Assembly (NCBI RefSeq): GCF_043197795.1
Contig: NZ_JBICTU010000027.1
Coordinates: 52,824-116,823, forward strand
Length of the DNA stretch: 64,000 bases
Origin: Sphaerisporangium sp040649355
GTDB taxonomy: Bacteria > Actinomycetota > Actinomycetes > Streptosporangiales > Streptosporangiaceae
Direction of reading: 5' to 3'
A program made the translations under genes and the position numbers. The notes below the pieces were generated by a model. That model had not been told where the DNA came from. It ran no database searches and worked only from the letters and a program-made list of their open reading frames with translations. Below are positions 1 to 10,052 of this stretch, piece by piece; positions within the stretch are counted from its first letter, which is position 1, and each line of letters begins with the position of its first letter.

Positions 1-1
1 C

Positions 2-1225
<1,224 letters not shown>

Positions 1226-1280
1226 GCAGGGTAAGGCGGGGCCGAGGCCTCGCCCTCGGGGGTTCACTCCGACACACAGG

Positions 1281-1313
1281 ACGGCCCGGCGGAACACCCA
1301 TCCGCCGGGCCGT
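1281..1313 (+). terminator. Rho-independent-type hairpin after aconitase
   Basis: Perfect 13-bp stem ACGGCCCGGCGGA / TCCGCCGGGCCGT with a 7-nt loop, 55 bp after the aconitase stop. There is no long T run, as is usual in high-GC actinomycetes. Confidence 0.85.
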
Positions 1314-1682
1314 TCCGCTGCCCGCGCCGGGTGCCGATGGCCGCCTCCGCGTCAGGCCGCGTCGCGGGGGTCACAGGACGCGCCGCTTTTCTTCTGAACC
1401 CGCTACAGCTCTTTGTGTGGATATTGCGAAATAAATAGGGTTGGAATGGGTTCTGTTGATGGTTCAGGTGATTGTTGCACTCTGCTCGAACTGGCGCGAT
1501 TCTCCTTTTCCGATGGGACCGGACGGTACGCGGTCAGGCGTCCGGCAGGCGTCCTAGCTGCCCTGATGTCCATGGACGGCCGCTCGTCCGCCGGAGGCTC
1601 GATGGGGTGGGCGAAATTTACCACACCGGATAGTTCCTTTCATTCAGGGAAATATCGCAGCTTGTAGGGTCTTGTGGAGAAA
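1314..1682. other. Intergenic region upstream of the P450 gene, locally AT-rich
   Basis: About 370 bp without a convincing gene. The stretch around 1388-1450 is clearly AT-richer than its surroundings and probably holds promoter sequence for the P450 gene. Short open frames here lack a ribosome site and normal codon bias, so none is called. Confidence 0.5.
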
Positions 1683-1696
1683 GGGAGGAACGCATC

Positions 1697-2893
1697 ATGA
1701 CGCACGCGATGTCGAACCCCGTCACCCTTCCCCTGGACCGCCAGAATCCCTTCGACCCGCCGCGCGATCTGCGCCGGTGGCGCGAGGAGGGGCCGATCCG
1801 GCCGATGCTCTACACCGACGGGCACGTGGGCTGGCTGGTGACCGGCCACGCCGCCGCCCGCGCGGTGCTCGCCGACCCCCGTTTCAGCACCGATCCCGAC
1901 CTGCTGCACCCGCCGGTCGGCGAGCGGGTCACCCAGGAGCTGATCGCCGAGGTGCCGGGGTTCTTCCTGCAGGAGGACCCGCCCGAGCACACCCGCTTCC
2001 GCCGGCAGCTCACCGGCCACTTCACCGTGCACCACATGAAGCGGCTGGAGCCGAGGATCGAGAGGATCACCGCGGACCGGCTGGACGCCATGGAGCAGGC
2101 GGGCCCTCCCGCCGATCTGGTGGAGGAGTTCGCGCTGCCCATCCCCTCCCTGGTCATCTGCGAGCTGCTCGGCGTGCCGTACAGCGGGCACCACCGGTTC
2201 CAGAGCCGGTCGCGGGTGATGCTCGACCTCGAATCGACGCCCGGGCAGGTGCGGGAGGCGATGGACGACCTGATGGGGTACATGCGGGAGCTGGTGGTCC
2301 AGAAGCGCGCCGAGCCCGGCGACGACCTGATCAGCAGCCTGGTGTCGGCCCGGCGGCTCACCAAGGACGAGATCACCGGCGTGGCGATGCTCCTGCTGGT
2401 CGCGGGCCACGAGACCACCGCCAACATGCTCGCGCTTGGCACGTTCACGCTGCTGCGGAACCCCGTCCAGCTGGCCGCGCTGCGCGACGACCCCTCCCGG
2501 GCCGCGACCGCCGTTGAGGAGCTGCTGCGCTACCTCACCATCGTCCACGTCGGCGTCGTGCGCGCGGCACGGGAGGACGTGGAGATCGAGGGCCAGGTGA
2601 TCAAGGCGGGGGAGACGGTGACGGTGTCCCTGGCCGCCGCCAACCGTGACCCCGGCCATTTCGAGGACCCTGACACGCTCGACCTCACGCGGCAGGGGAC
2701 GGGACATCTGGCCTTCGGCCACGGCGTCCACCAGTGTCTCGGGCAGCAGCTCGCCCGCGTGGAGATGCGCGTCGGATACCCAGCGCTGCTGCGCCGCTTC
2801 CCCGGCCTGCGACTCGCCGTGCCTCCCGAGGAGGTGGCGACGCGCTCCACCATGGCGATCTACGGCGTGCACCGGCTGCCGGTCGCCTGGTAG
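1697..2893 (+). CDS. Cytochrome P450 (CYP107/CYP105-like)
   Basis: 398 residues, normal for a soluble class I bacterial P450. Visible hallmarks are the I-helix oxygen-binding motif AGHETT (residues 236-241), the K-helix ELLR (275-278) and the heme-binding loop FGHGVHQCLG with the thiolate ligand Cys347. Electrons would come from separate ferredoxin and reductase partners; none is encoded next to it. The ATG has a GGGAGG ribosome site 8 nt upstream. No biosynthetic cluster surrounds the gene, so the substrate cannot be predicted. The XRE-cupin regulator downstream is co-directional but separated by about 150 bp and a small hairpin. Confidence 0.95.
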   Translation: MTHAMSNPVTLPLDRQNPFDPPRDLRRWREEGPIRPMLYTDGHVGWLVTGHAAARAVLADPRFSTDPDLLHPPVGERVTQELIAEVPGFFLQEDPPEHTRFRRQLTGHFTVHHMKRLEPRIERITADRLDAMEQAGPPADLVEEFALPIPSLVICELLGVPYSGHHRFQSRSRVMLDLESTPGQVREAMDDLMGYMRELVVQKRAEPGDDLISSLVSARRLTKDEITGVAMLLLVAGHETTANMLALGTFTLLRNPVQLAALRDDPSRAATAVEELLRYLTIVHVGVVRAAREDVEIEGQVIKAGETVTVSLAAANRDPGHFEDPDTLDLTRQGTGHLAFGHGVHQCLGQQLARVEMRVGYPALLRRFPGLRLAVPPEEVATRSTMAIYGVHRLPVAW

Positions 2894-2906
2894 CGGGCGC
2901 CCGCAC

Positions 2907-2921
2907 GGGGACGGCGTCCCC
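2907..2921 (+). terminator. Small hairpin after the P450 gene
   Basis: GGGGAC / GTCCCC stem with a 3-nt loop, 14 bp beyond the P450 stop. It is short and has no T tract, so it may be only a weak terminator. Confidence 0.35.
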
Positions 2922-3046
2922 GCCGCCCGTCACGACGTCGCCGCCTCCGCGCCCGCGGGCGCGGCCCACTAGGCTGGGCGCGTGGCAGGGCGAGCAGGCG
3001 GGCGGCGGTGGCGCGAGCCGGCCGTACGAAGGCCGGTGATAGGTGA

Positions 3047-3589
3047 GTGAGCACTCTCTCAGAGCAGGTGCGGGCCGCGATAGCGAGCAACGTCAGGCAC
3101 GCTCGGCGCACGAGGGGGCTCAGCATCCGAGACCTCGCCGACCGGTCCGGTTTCAGCAAGGCGCTGCTGTCCCAGCTCGAACGCGGCCTGGCCAACCCGA
3201 CGGTGGAGGTCCTGTCGGGTCTCGCCGAGGCGCTGGAGCTGTCCTTCGCCGACATCACGCGCACGCCGCTGTTCGAGCCGCAGGTGATGCGGAGGGCCTC
3301 GGCCGACGAGGCCGCGCGCACGCTGCTCAGCTCGATGGACCGCCGCCGGTTCGAGATCTACGAGTCCGTGCTGCCACCGGAGCACACCCATGAGAGCGCG
3401 CCGCACGGCCGGGGCTCGGAGGAGTTCGCCTACGTGCTGTCCGGCGCCGTGACATTGGAGATCGCGACCTGGCAGGTTCGGCTGCGCTCGGGCGACACCG
3501 TCCGGTTCCCGGCCGAGACCGAGCACAGCTACAGGACCACCGCGCGGGCGACCCGGTTGCTGACCCTGGTCTCGATGCCTTCCGACTAG
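3047..3589 (+). CDS. XRE-family transcriptional regulator with C-terminal cupin domain
   Basis: 180 residues. Residues about 9-65 form a helix-turn-helix (LADRSGFSKALLSQLERG is the recognition region), and residues about 100-175 form a small-ligand-binding cupin barrel (LPPEHTH, then SEEFAYVLSGAVTLEI and PAETEHSY). This HTH-cupin architecture is typical of regulators of small amine, amino-acid or sugar catabolism that sense a ligand in the cupin. The GTG at 3047 is used because the HTH starts shortly after it; the ribosome site is poor. It converges with the peptidase/peptide-transport operon at 3627-9841 and may control it, though only proximity supports that. Confidence 0.9.
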   Translation: MSTLSEQVRAAIASNVRHARRTRGLSIRDLADRSGFSKALLSQLERGLANPTVEVLSGLAEALELSFADITRTPLFEPQVMRRASADEAARTLLSSMDRRRFEIYESVLPPEHTHESAPHGRGSEEFAYVLSGAVTLEIATWQVRLRSGDTVRFPAETEHSYRTTARATRLLTLVSMPSD

Positions 3590-3626
3590 GGCACTCGGCG
3601 ACGGCGACGGCCCGCCGGAGGGACCG

Positions 3627-4694
3627 TCAGGCCGGGCGGAGCACGACCATGCTCCGGTAGCTCGGCGCGCCGTACCACGCGAGCCGGTCCAGGGCGGCCG
3701 AGGGCAACGGCAGGTCGAGGGCGTCCACGTAGGTCTCGCCGAGGTCGGCGTCGGTCCACGGGTCGTTGGCGTAGAAGACGTCACCGTCCACGCTGTGCAC
3801 GGTGATCCAGTGAGGGCTGCTTTCCGCGTGCATTCCCAGTTGCTCGATGAGCACCAGCGCGATGCCGCCGTCGGCGAGCGCGCCACGCAGCCGGTCGAGG
3901 CCGAACGCCGCGGTCTCGACGGCGATGCCGCGATCGGCCAGCTCGTTCCTGAACCCCGCCTGGATGAACGCCCGCATGTCGCGCTCCTCGTCGGTGCGGC
4001 ACAGTTCGAGCAGGACCGGCCCCTCGGCCGACAGCAGCACCTCGGGCGCCGCGCCGCGCCCGGCGGCGGCGACGGCCAGCCCGAGCGGATCGCATCCGCC
4101 CACGGTCGTGGCCTCGCGCCACAGGCGCATCTCCTCGGCCCGGTCGGGCTCGCCCTGCAACCCGAGAGCGCAAAGACCCATCTGGAGCGCCACGGGTCCG
4201 CAGGTGAAGTCCGTGGTCTGCCGCATGTAGCGCAGAGCACGGCCGGGCGCCCTGTCACGCCATCGCACCTGCCCGAAGCCGGTATCCGCCGGGTCCTCGG
4301 TGACCGGTCCCGCCCACGTGGGAACCGGAAGTTCGCGGTAGCCGCGATCCAGCGACCGCTCCCAGGCGGCGTCCCTGGCGGCGAACCACCGCTTGACCGC
4401 GACGGCGCCGTCCTGGAAGGCCCGGTCCTCGACGGTGGTCACCAGCGCGTCGGCCACCTCCTCGTCCGCCGCCCAGACGTCGACGATCTTCCTGTAGGCC
4501 GTCATCGGCCGGTGCGCCTCGAAGGCCGCCCCGACGAGGGCGTCACCGGAACGGACCGTGACGAGCGTGCGCACCTGGGCGCCCCCGGCGCGCCGCCATC
4601 GGCGCAGGAGCTCCTCGGGCAGGCCGAGGATCCCGTCGGCGACGCGCCCGACGTCACCGGTCACGGGCAGCACATCGACACGTGGTTCAGGCAT
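3627..4694 (-). CDS. Peptidase C39-family protein with N-terminal GNAT-like region
   Basis: 355 residues starting at the ATG at 4694, 14 bp after the transporter ATPase stop. The C-terminal half carries a papain-like C39 triad: Cys165 in TTDFTCGPVALQM, His295 in HWITVHS and Asp311 in ANDPW. The first 130 or so residues look like a GNAT acyltransferase fold (LVGAAFEAHRP, WERSLDRGYRELPVP), a fusion known in predicted cytoplasmic C39-like proteins. No signal peptide is seen. As the last gene of a peptide-importer operon it plausibly cleaves or modifies the imported peptide. The operon role is inference; the peptidase family call is firm. Confidence 0.8.
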   Translation of the reverse strand: MPEPRVDVLPVTGDVGRVADGILGLPEELLRRWRRAGGAQVRTLVTVRSGDALVGAAFEAHRPMTAYRKIVDVWAADEEVADALVTTVEDRAFQDGAVAVKRWFAARDAAWERSLDRGYRELPVPTWAGPVTEDPADTGFGQVRWRDRAPGRALRYMRQTTDFTCGPVALQMGLCALGLQGEPDRAEEMRLWREATTVGGCDPLGLAVAAAGRGAAPEVLLSAEGPVLLELCRTDEERDMRAFIQAGFRNELADRGIAVETAAFGLDRLRGALADGGIALVLIEQLGMHAESSPHWITVHSVDGDVFYANDPWTDADLGETYVDALDLPLPSAALDRLAWYGAPSYRSMVVLRPA

Positions 4695-4708
4695 GGGGGG
4701 AAAACCTC

Positions 4709-6430
4709 CTACTGCGCCGCCGGGATCGAGGCCAGCAGCTGTCGGGTGTATTCGTGTGCGGGGGCTCCCAGCACGGAGCCGACGGGGCCGCTCTCCACGA
4801 CGCGACCCCGGCGCATCACGTAGACGCGGTCCGCGATCTGCCGGGCCACCGCCAGGTCGTGGGTGATGAACAGCAGGGTCAGCCCCAGCTTCCCGCGCAG
4901 GTCCGCGAGCAGGTTGAGCACCTGGGCCTGGACGGACACATCGAGCGCTGACACCGGCTCGTCGCAGACCAGCAGGTCCGCGCGAGGGGCGAGGGCACGC
5001 GCGATGGCCACCCGCTGGCGCTCGCCGCCGGACAGCGCCCTCGGTCTGCGGCCGGCGTACGCGGCGGGCAGCCCGACGAGTTCGAGCAGCTCCCCGACCT
5101 CGGACCTCGGCCGCCCGGCCGCGGCGAGGGCCTCGGCCAGGGACGTGCCGACGGTCAGTCCCGGATTCAGGGCGGAGTAGGGATCCTGGAAGACGATCTG
5201 GACCCGCCCGGCCCCGGTGCCCGCGCCGTGGAAGCCGATCCGGCCGGAGTCCGGCCGTTCCAGGCGTACGACGCACCGGGCGAGGGTGGTCTTGCCCGAA
5301 CCGGACTCGCCCACCACCGCGACCGATTCGCCCGCCGCGACCTCAAGGTCGACCCGGTCCAGGGCCGGCGCGGCGGCGCCGGGGAAGCGCTTGGTCAGCC
5401 CTTGGACGGTGAGCAGCGGCGGCCCGGGGCGCGCCGTGACCGGGTCGTCCCCGGCCGGACGCCCCACGGCCGGGCCGGCCGAGACCGCCCGCGCCGCCGT
5501 CTCCGGGCGCACGCACGCGGCCCGATGCCCGGCGGCGACCTCGACTAGGTCCGGCTCCGCCGCGAGGCACGCCTCGGCGGCGAAATCGCACCGGGGCGCG
5601 AAGGCACACGAGGCGCCGACGGCCGACGGCCGGGGGACCGAGCCGGGAATCGTCGGCAGGGCCGGGAGCCGGTGCGTGATCGGGGGGTCGCAGGCCGCCA
5701 GCCGCGCGGTGTACGGATGCGCGGGGGCGTGCATCACGTCGGCGGTCGGTCCCTCCTCGACCAGCCGACCGGCGTACATGACCATGATCCGGTCGGCCCG
5801 GCTGCGCGCGAGCCGCAGGTCGTGTGTGATCAGAATCAGTGCCATGCCGCGGTCGCGCTGGAGTCCGGCGACGATCTCCAGCACCTCGTGCTGGGTGGTG
5901 ACGTCCAGGGCCGTGGTCGGCTCGTCGGCGATCAGCAGGTCGGGATCGGCGGCGAGCCCGGCGGCGATGGCCACTCGCTGGCGCATGCCGCCGGAGAGCT
6001 GGAAGGGGTACTTGCCGGCGACCTCGGCGGACAGCCCCACCTCGGCCAGAAGCCGCGCCACGCGCCCGGCGCGGTTCCCCCGGCCGGGGATCGCCCAGCC
6101 GATCTGCTCGCCGCAGCGATGGACCGGGGACAGCGAGGTGAAGGGGTCCTGGAGCAGCAGCGCGATCCTCGACCCCCGGACCTCGCGCCACGGCGTCCCA
6201 CGGGCGGCCAGGTCGAGCCGCCTGCCGCCCAGCTCCATCCGCCCGCCGGCGTGAACCCCTTCGGGTAGCAGCCCGACCAGCGCCTTCACGGTCATCGACT
6301 TGCCCGAGCCGGACTCGCCCACGATGGCGACCGTCTCGCCGGGGGCCACGGCGAGATCGAGACCGGAGACGATGACCCCCGAGCCGGAGGTGACCCGGAG
6401 ATCGCGGACGGTGAGCATCGGCGCCGTCAT
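4709..6430 (-). CDS. Peptide ABC transporter, fused double ATPase (DppD-DppF type)
   Basis: 573 residues containing two complete ABC nucleotide-binding domains that are separate proteins in most Dpp/Opp systems. The N-terminal domain has Walker A GESGSGKS, signature LSGGMRQR and Walker B LLIADEP; it is followed by the cysteine-bearing oligopeptide-transporter tail CAFAPRCDFAAEAC. The second domain has GESGSGKT, LSGGERQR and LLVCDEP. The start is the ATG at 6430, whose ATGA overlaps the stop of the upstream permease gene, indicating translational coupling. It powers import by the two permeases just upstream. The fusion occurs in other actinobacteria, so a sequencing artefact is unlikely. Confidence 0.93.
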   Translation of the reverse strand: MTAPMLTVRDLRVTSGSGVIVSGLDLAVAPGETVAIVGESGSGKSMTVKALVGLLPEGVHAGGRMELGGRRLDLAARGTPWREVRGSRIALLLQDPFTSLSPVHRCGEQIGWAIPGRGNRAGRVARLLAEVGLSAEVAGKYPFQLSGGMRQRVAIAAGLAADPDLLIADEPTTALDVTTQHEVLEIVAGLQRDRGMALILITHDLRLARSRADRIMVMYAGRLVEEGPTADVMHAPAHPYTARLAACDPPITHRLPALPTIPGSVPRPSAVGASCAFAPRCDFAAEACLAAEPDLVEVAAGHRAACVRPETAARAVSAGPAVGRPAGDDPVTARPGPPLLTVQGLTKRFPGAAAPALDRVDLEVAAGESVAVVGESGSGKTTLARCVVRLERPDSGRIGFHGAGTGAGRVQIVFQDPYSALNPGLTVGTSLAEALAAAGRPRSEVGELLELVGLPAAYAGRRPRALSGGERQRVAIARALAPRADLLVCDEPVSALDVSVQAQVLNLLADLRGKLGLTLLFITHDLAVARQIADRVYVMRRGRVVESGPVGSVLGAPAHEYTRQLLASIPAAQ

Positions 6431-7254
6431 CGGGCCACCACCTGTCGTTCGAGCCGCTCGGAGAGCCAGTCCCCGAGGAGGTTCACCGCCGTGGCGGTCA
6501 GGATGATCAGCAGCCCGGGGATCACGGCGGCCAGCGGGTTGTCGCCGAGCAGCTCGCGGCCGTCCGCGAGCTGGCGTCCCCAGTCGGGGGCGCCGGGCGG
6601 GACGCCGAGGCCGAGGTAGGACAACGACGACAGCGCGACGAGCGCGAACGCGACGTTCAGCAGGAGGTTCGCGATCACGATGGGCAGGATGTTGGGAGCG
6701 ATGTGCCGGAACATGATCCGGGAGGGCCGGACGCCGAGGACCCGGGCCGACTCGATGTAGGGACGCGGAGCCTGCTCGATGACGGCGCCGCGCACCAGCC
6801 GTACGTCCGACGGGGAGAACAGCACGATCAGCACGGCGACGGTGACCCAGTAGCCCCTGCCGATGATGCCGGCGACGACGATGGCCAGGAGCACCGCGGG
6901 GAGCGCGAGCAGCAGGTCGGCGTAGCGGCCGGCCAGCAGGTCGACGATCCCGCCCCGGTAGCCCGCGACGGTGCCGAGGAAGAACCCGATCAGCATCGAC
7001 CCCACAGCGACCACGAGCGGGCCGACCAGCGCGGAACGCGCGCCGGCCAGCGAGAGCTGGAGGATGTCCCTGCCGAGCTGGTCGGTGCCGAACAGGTGTC
7101 CCTCGACGCCGCCGGCGACGACCCCGAGGTAGATGTCCTGGTCCAGCGCGTGCGGGGCGATGAGCTCCCTGGCCGCCGCGCAGATCGCGACGAGGGCCAG
7201 CAGCGTGGCCGACAGGATCGCGACCACCGGCGGGCGCCGCCTCGGACCGCTCAT
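6427..7254 (-). CDS. Peptide ABC transporter permease (DppC type)
   Basis: 275-residue inner-membrane permease with an N-terminal transmembrane segment (VAILSATLLALVAICAAA), a periplasmic-side loop and the binding-protein-dependent transport domain. The cytoplasmic coupling loop is seen at SARVLGVRPSRIMFRHI. Both ends overlap neighbours by ATGA (7251-7254 and 6427-6430), so it belongs to a strictly coupled operon. It pairs with the DppB-type permease to form the membrane channel. Confidence 0.93.
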   Translation of the reverse strand: MSGPRRRPPVVAILSATLLALVAICAAARELIAPHALDQDIYLGVVAGGVEGHLFGTDQLGRDILQLSLAGARSALVGPLVVAVGSMLIGFFLGTVAGYRGGIVDLLAGRYADLLLALPAVLLAIVVAGIIGRGYWVTVAVLIVLFSPSDVRLVRGAVIEQAPRPYIESARVLGVRPSRIMFRHIAPNILPIVIANLLLNVAFALVALSSLSYLGLGVPPGAPDWGRQLADGRELLGDNPLAAVIPGLLIILTATAVNLLGDWLSERLERQVVAR

Positions 7255-8210
7255 CGCCGCACCGTCCTCGCCCGTACACGGGGATCTATCAGCAGGTAGG
7301 ACAGGTCGACCAGGAGCGCCGTCGCCGAGACCACGAGGGCGACGACGAGGGTCAGCGCCTGCACCACGGGGATGTCCTTGAACAGCACCGCCTCCTGCAT
7401 CAGCGACCCGAGGCCCGGCAGGGCGAAGGTGACCTCGATGAGCACGGTGCCACCGAACAGGTACGCCACCATCAGGCCGAGGCTGGTGACGATCGGGATG
7501 GCCGCGTTACGCAGCACGATCCGCAGCACCGCCCGCTCGGACAGGCCGCGGCCGCGGGCGAAGGTCACGTAGTCCTGGCCGAGTTCGCGGATCACGGCGG
7601 CCCTGGTCAGCTTGACGACGAAGGCGCCGAGGCCGAGCGCGAGCGCCACCGCGGGGAGGACCAGATGCCAGAGGGCGTCGGCGAACCCGGCGCCTGTTCC
7701 GTAGATGGGGAACCAGCCGAGGCCGAGCGCGAACACGTACAGCAGCAGCAGCCCGACCGCGAAACCGGGGGCGCTGACCCCGACGACGGACGCGGCGACC
7801 AGCAGCCGGTCGAGCCGGTGGCCCCGCCGGACGGCCGTCGCGATCCCCGTGGGGACGCCCACGAGAACGGACATCAGGAACGCGAGCCCGGCCGTGGCCG
7901 CGGTGACGCCCGTCTTGCCGAGCATGAGCGACCCGATGGGGCCCCCGGTACGGATGGAGGTGCCGAAGTCACCGGTGACCGCGTGGGAGAGCCACCGCCA
8001 GTACTGCCAAAGGAACGGCTCGTCCAGGTGGTAACGGGCACGGACCTGTGCCAGCGCCTCGGGCGTGACGTTCCGCGTGCCGAGCATGTTGCGGGCGACG
8101 TCGCCGGGGGCCAGGTAGAGGAGCGTGAACACGAGCAGGGACAGCGCGAGCAGCAACAACAGTGTCGCGCCGGCCCTGCGCAGCACGAAGGCGAGGACGG
8201 GCCGGTTCAC
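7251..8210 (-). CDS. Peptide ABC transporter permease (DppB type)
   Basis: 319 residues with the first transmembrane helix at residues about 8-28, the DppB N-terminal domain (PEALAQVRARYHLDEP) and five further helices; the coupling loop is GRGLSERAVLRIVLRN. I take the GTG at 8210 because it overlaps the binding-protein stop as GTGA, matching the coupling seen throughout this operon. A longer in-frame start exists upstream but would overlap the binding-protein gene more deeply. Confidence 0.92.
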   Translation of the reverse strand: MNRPVLAFVLRRAGATLLLLLALSLLVFTLLYLAPGDVARNMLGTRNVTPEALAQVRARYHLDEPFLWQYWRWLSHAVTGDFGTSIRTGGPIGSLMLGKTGVTAATAGLAFLMSVLVGVPTGIATAVRRGHRLDRLLVAASVVGVSAPGFAVGLLLLYVFALGLGWFPIYGTGAGFADALWHLVLPAVALALGLGAFVVKLTRAAVIRELGQDYVTFARGRGLSERAVLRIVLRNAAIPIVTSLGLMVAYLFGGTVLIEVTFALPGLGSLMQEAVLFKDIPVVQALTLVVALVVSATALLVDLSYLLIDPRVRARTVRR

Positions 8211-9841
8211 TTCGCCGCGTACAGGTGTCCGGGCCATCCGGCGAGCATGGTGTAGGAGGTGTAGTCCTTCACCCCGATGGCGCTGGTGAACGCGACCGCG
8301 GCCTGCCCCCACCACAGCGGGAGGTAGGCGAGGTCGGCCGCCTGTGCCGCCTGCGCCTCGATGAGCAGCTTGGCCCGCTTGGCCTGGTCGGCCTCCCGGC
8401 CCGCCTCGGCGGTCGTCGCCGCGGCCCGCTTGCCGGCGTACTTGGCCGGGTTGCCGTCGGCGAGGAACCAGCTCGCGAGCTCCCCGGGGTCGCCGGTGGT
8501 GTTGAAGTACCACATGAAGCTCAGCGGGGGGAAGGTGTTCAGCTCGGCGAGCCACTGCTCGATCGGCAGCTCCTTGACGTCGAGCGTGATCCCGATCTTC
8601 TTCAGGTCGGCGGCGAACGCCAGCGCGGCCGTGCCCAGGTGGGGGCCGGTGTTCGGGTAGGAGAGGGCGGCGGTGAACCCGCCGGGCACCGAGGACTGGG
8701 CGAGCTCCTGCCTGGCCTTATCCAGGTCGTACTCGTACTGCGGGATGGCGGCCAGCTCTCTGGCCGCCTGCTCCGGCGTCCACAGGCCGCCGAACTGCTC
8801 CGGAGTCGAGAGCGCGGTGGCGACCTGGCCCCGGCCGCGCAGGATCTTCTCGACGACGGCGTCGCGGTTCACGGCGTGGGCGATGGCCTTGCGGACGTGG
8901 ACGTCGTCGAACGGCTTGGCCGACACGTTGAACGTCAGGCCGGCGTAGGAGCGGTCCGGCGCGTAGACCACCCGCGTGCCGGCCACCGCCTCCCACTGCC
9001 GGGACTGGGCCAGGGGCACGTTCAACGACATGTCGGTCTTGTTCGCCTTCCATGCGAGCAGGCGCGTGTTGTCGTCGGCGATGAACTCGAACCGTATTCT
9101 GGCGACCTTCGGCCTGGTCCCCCACCAGGTGTCCACGCGCGTGAACTCCACGTGCGAGTCAGGGGCGAAGCTCGTGACCTTGTACGGCCCGGACCCGACG
9201 AGCGGCGTCTGGACGCCGCCGATCTGGCCCTTGGCCTTCTCCCAGACGGCCTTCGGCGCGACCCACAGGGCGTCGGCGTTGGACGGCAGCCACGCGAACG
9301 ACTCGGCGGCGGTCTTGCTGGTCAGGGTGATCTCGCCTTCGCCCGACCTCACAGCCTTGTCGAGCCCCGCCCAGTATCCGGCGGTGCTGGGCGAGACCTT
9401 GGCGTCCCTGGCCATCTCGATCGAGGCAAGGACGTCCTCCACCGTGACCGGGCTGCCGTCGTGGAACCGGGCGCCGGCGCGGATCGTGTAGACGTAGGTC
9501 GTCGGTGACGTGCGCTCGAAGCTCGACGCGAGGGCCGGGACGATCTTGCCGGACGTGTCGACGCCGACCAGGCCCTCCATGCAGATCCCGGCGACGTAGT
9601 AGTTCAGGATGCCGGACTCCTGGCCGGGATAGAGGTTCGACAGCGACCCGGGCAGCGAGACCCGGAGCAGCTCGATGTCCCTGCCGGTGTCGGTCCCGGC
9701 GGAGGCGTTCCCGCCTGACCGCGCCGGCGGCGCCGGCGACGCGCCGCACGCCTCCAGAAGAGCCGGGATGGCCAGGCCCATGACGGCCGCCTTCAGCAGA
9801 CCGCGGCGACTGTGGACGCCACGCTCGACGATTCCCTCCAT
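8207..9841 (-). CDS. Peptide ABC transporter substrate-binding lipoprotein (family 5, DppA type)
   Basis: 544 residues of the SBP_bac_5 family. The N-terminus combines a twin-arginine motif (SRRGLLK, residues 11-17) with a lipobox ending at Cys32 (LLEAC), so it is probably a Tat-exported lipoprotein anchored on the outer face of the membrane. The ATG at 9841 has a GGGAAGG ribosome site 6 nt upstream, which favours it over a start 23 codons earlier. It is the first gene of the operon and would capture the peptide or an analogous ligand such as nickel chelates or glycosides. Substrate identity cannot be read from the sequence. Confidence 0.93.
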   Translation of the reverse strand: MEGIVERGVHSRRGLLKAAVMGLAIPALLEACGASPAPPARSGGNASAGTDTGRDIELLRVSLPGSLSNLYPGQESGILNYYVAGICMEGLVGVDTSGKIVPALASSFERTSPTTYVYTIRAGARFHDGSPVTVEDVLASIEMARDAKVSPSTAGYWAGLDKAVRSGEGEITLTSKTAAESFAWLPSNADALWVAPKAVWEKAKGQIGGVQTPLVGSGPYKVTSFAPDSHVEFTRVDTWWGTRPKVARIRFEFIADDNTRLLAWKANKTDMSLNVPLAQSRQWEAVAGTRVVYAPDRSYAGLTFNVSAKPFDDVHVRKAIAHAVNRDAVVEKILRGRGQVATALSTPEQFGGLWTPEQAARELAAIPQYEYDLDKARQELAQSSVPGGFTAALSYPNTGPHLGTAALAFAADLKKIGITLDVKELPIEQWLAELNTFPPLSFMWYFNTTGDPGELASWFLADGNPAKYAGKRAAATTAEAGREADQAKRAKLLIEAQAAQAADLAYLPLWWGQAAVAFTSAIGVKDYTSYTMLAGWPGHLYAAK

Positions 9842-10052
9842 GCCACACCTTCCCGGCACAGTGATCTGTCTACCAGAACATCCCAAATGGATAGATGCAG
9901 TAAACACCATGCAGGTACCCGCCTACTAGGGGCATACCTACTGAAAGAGGGGGAAAAGGGGGGTGAGGTGCGACACAGACCGTGGCCCGCCCCCTGAACG
10001 GCCCGGATAACCCGTTGCGGGTGAGGGGCTGTCACCGTCTACGGTGCCCGGC

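Noticed and set aside
1413..1667. 84-codon frame upstream of the P450
   Set aside because: No ribosome site and codon use unlike real genes here; lies in the AT-rich promoter region.
1640..2872. 410-codon open frame antisense to the P450 gene
   Set aside because: High-GC shadow frame; the sense strand encodes a full P450 with all motifs.
1697..3589. Edge of a natural-product cluster around the P450
   Set aside because: No ferredoxin, synthase, tailoring or resistance gene is near; aconitase and a peptide importer flank it.
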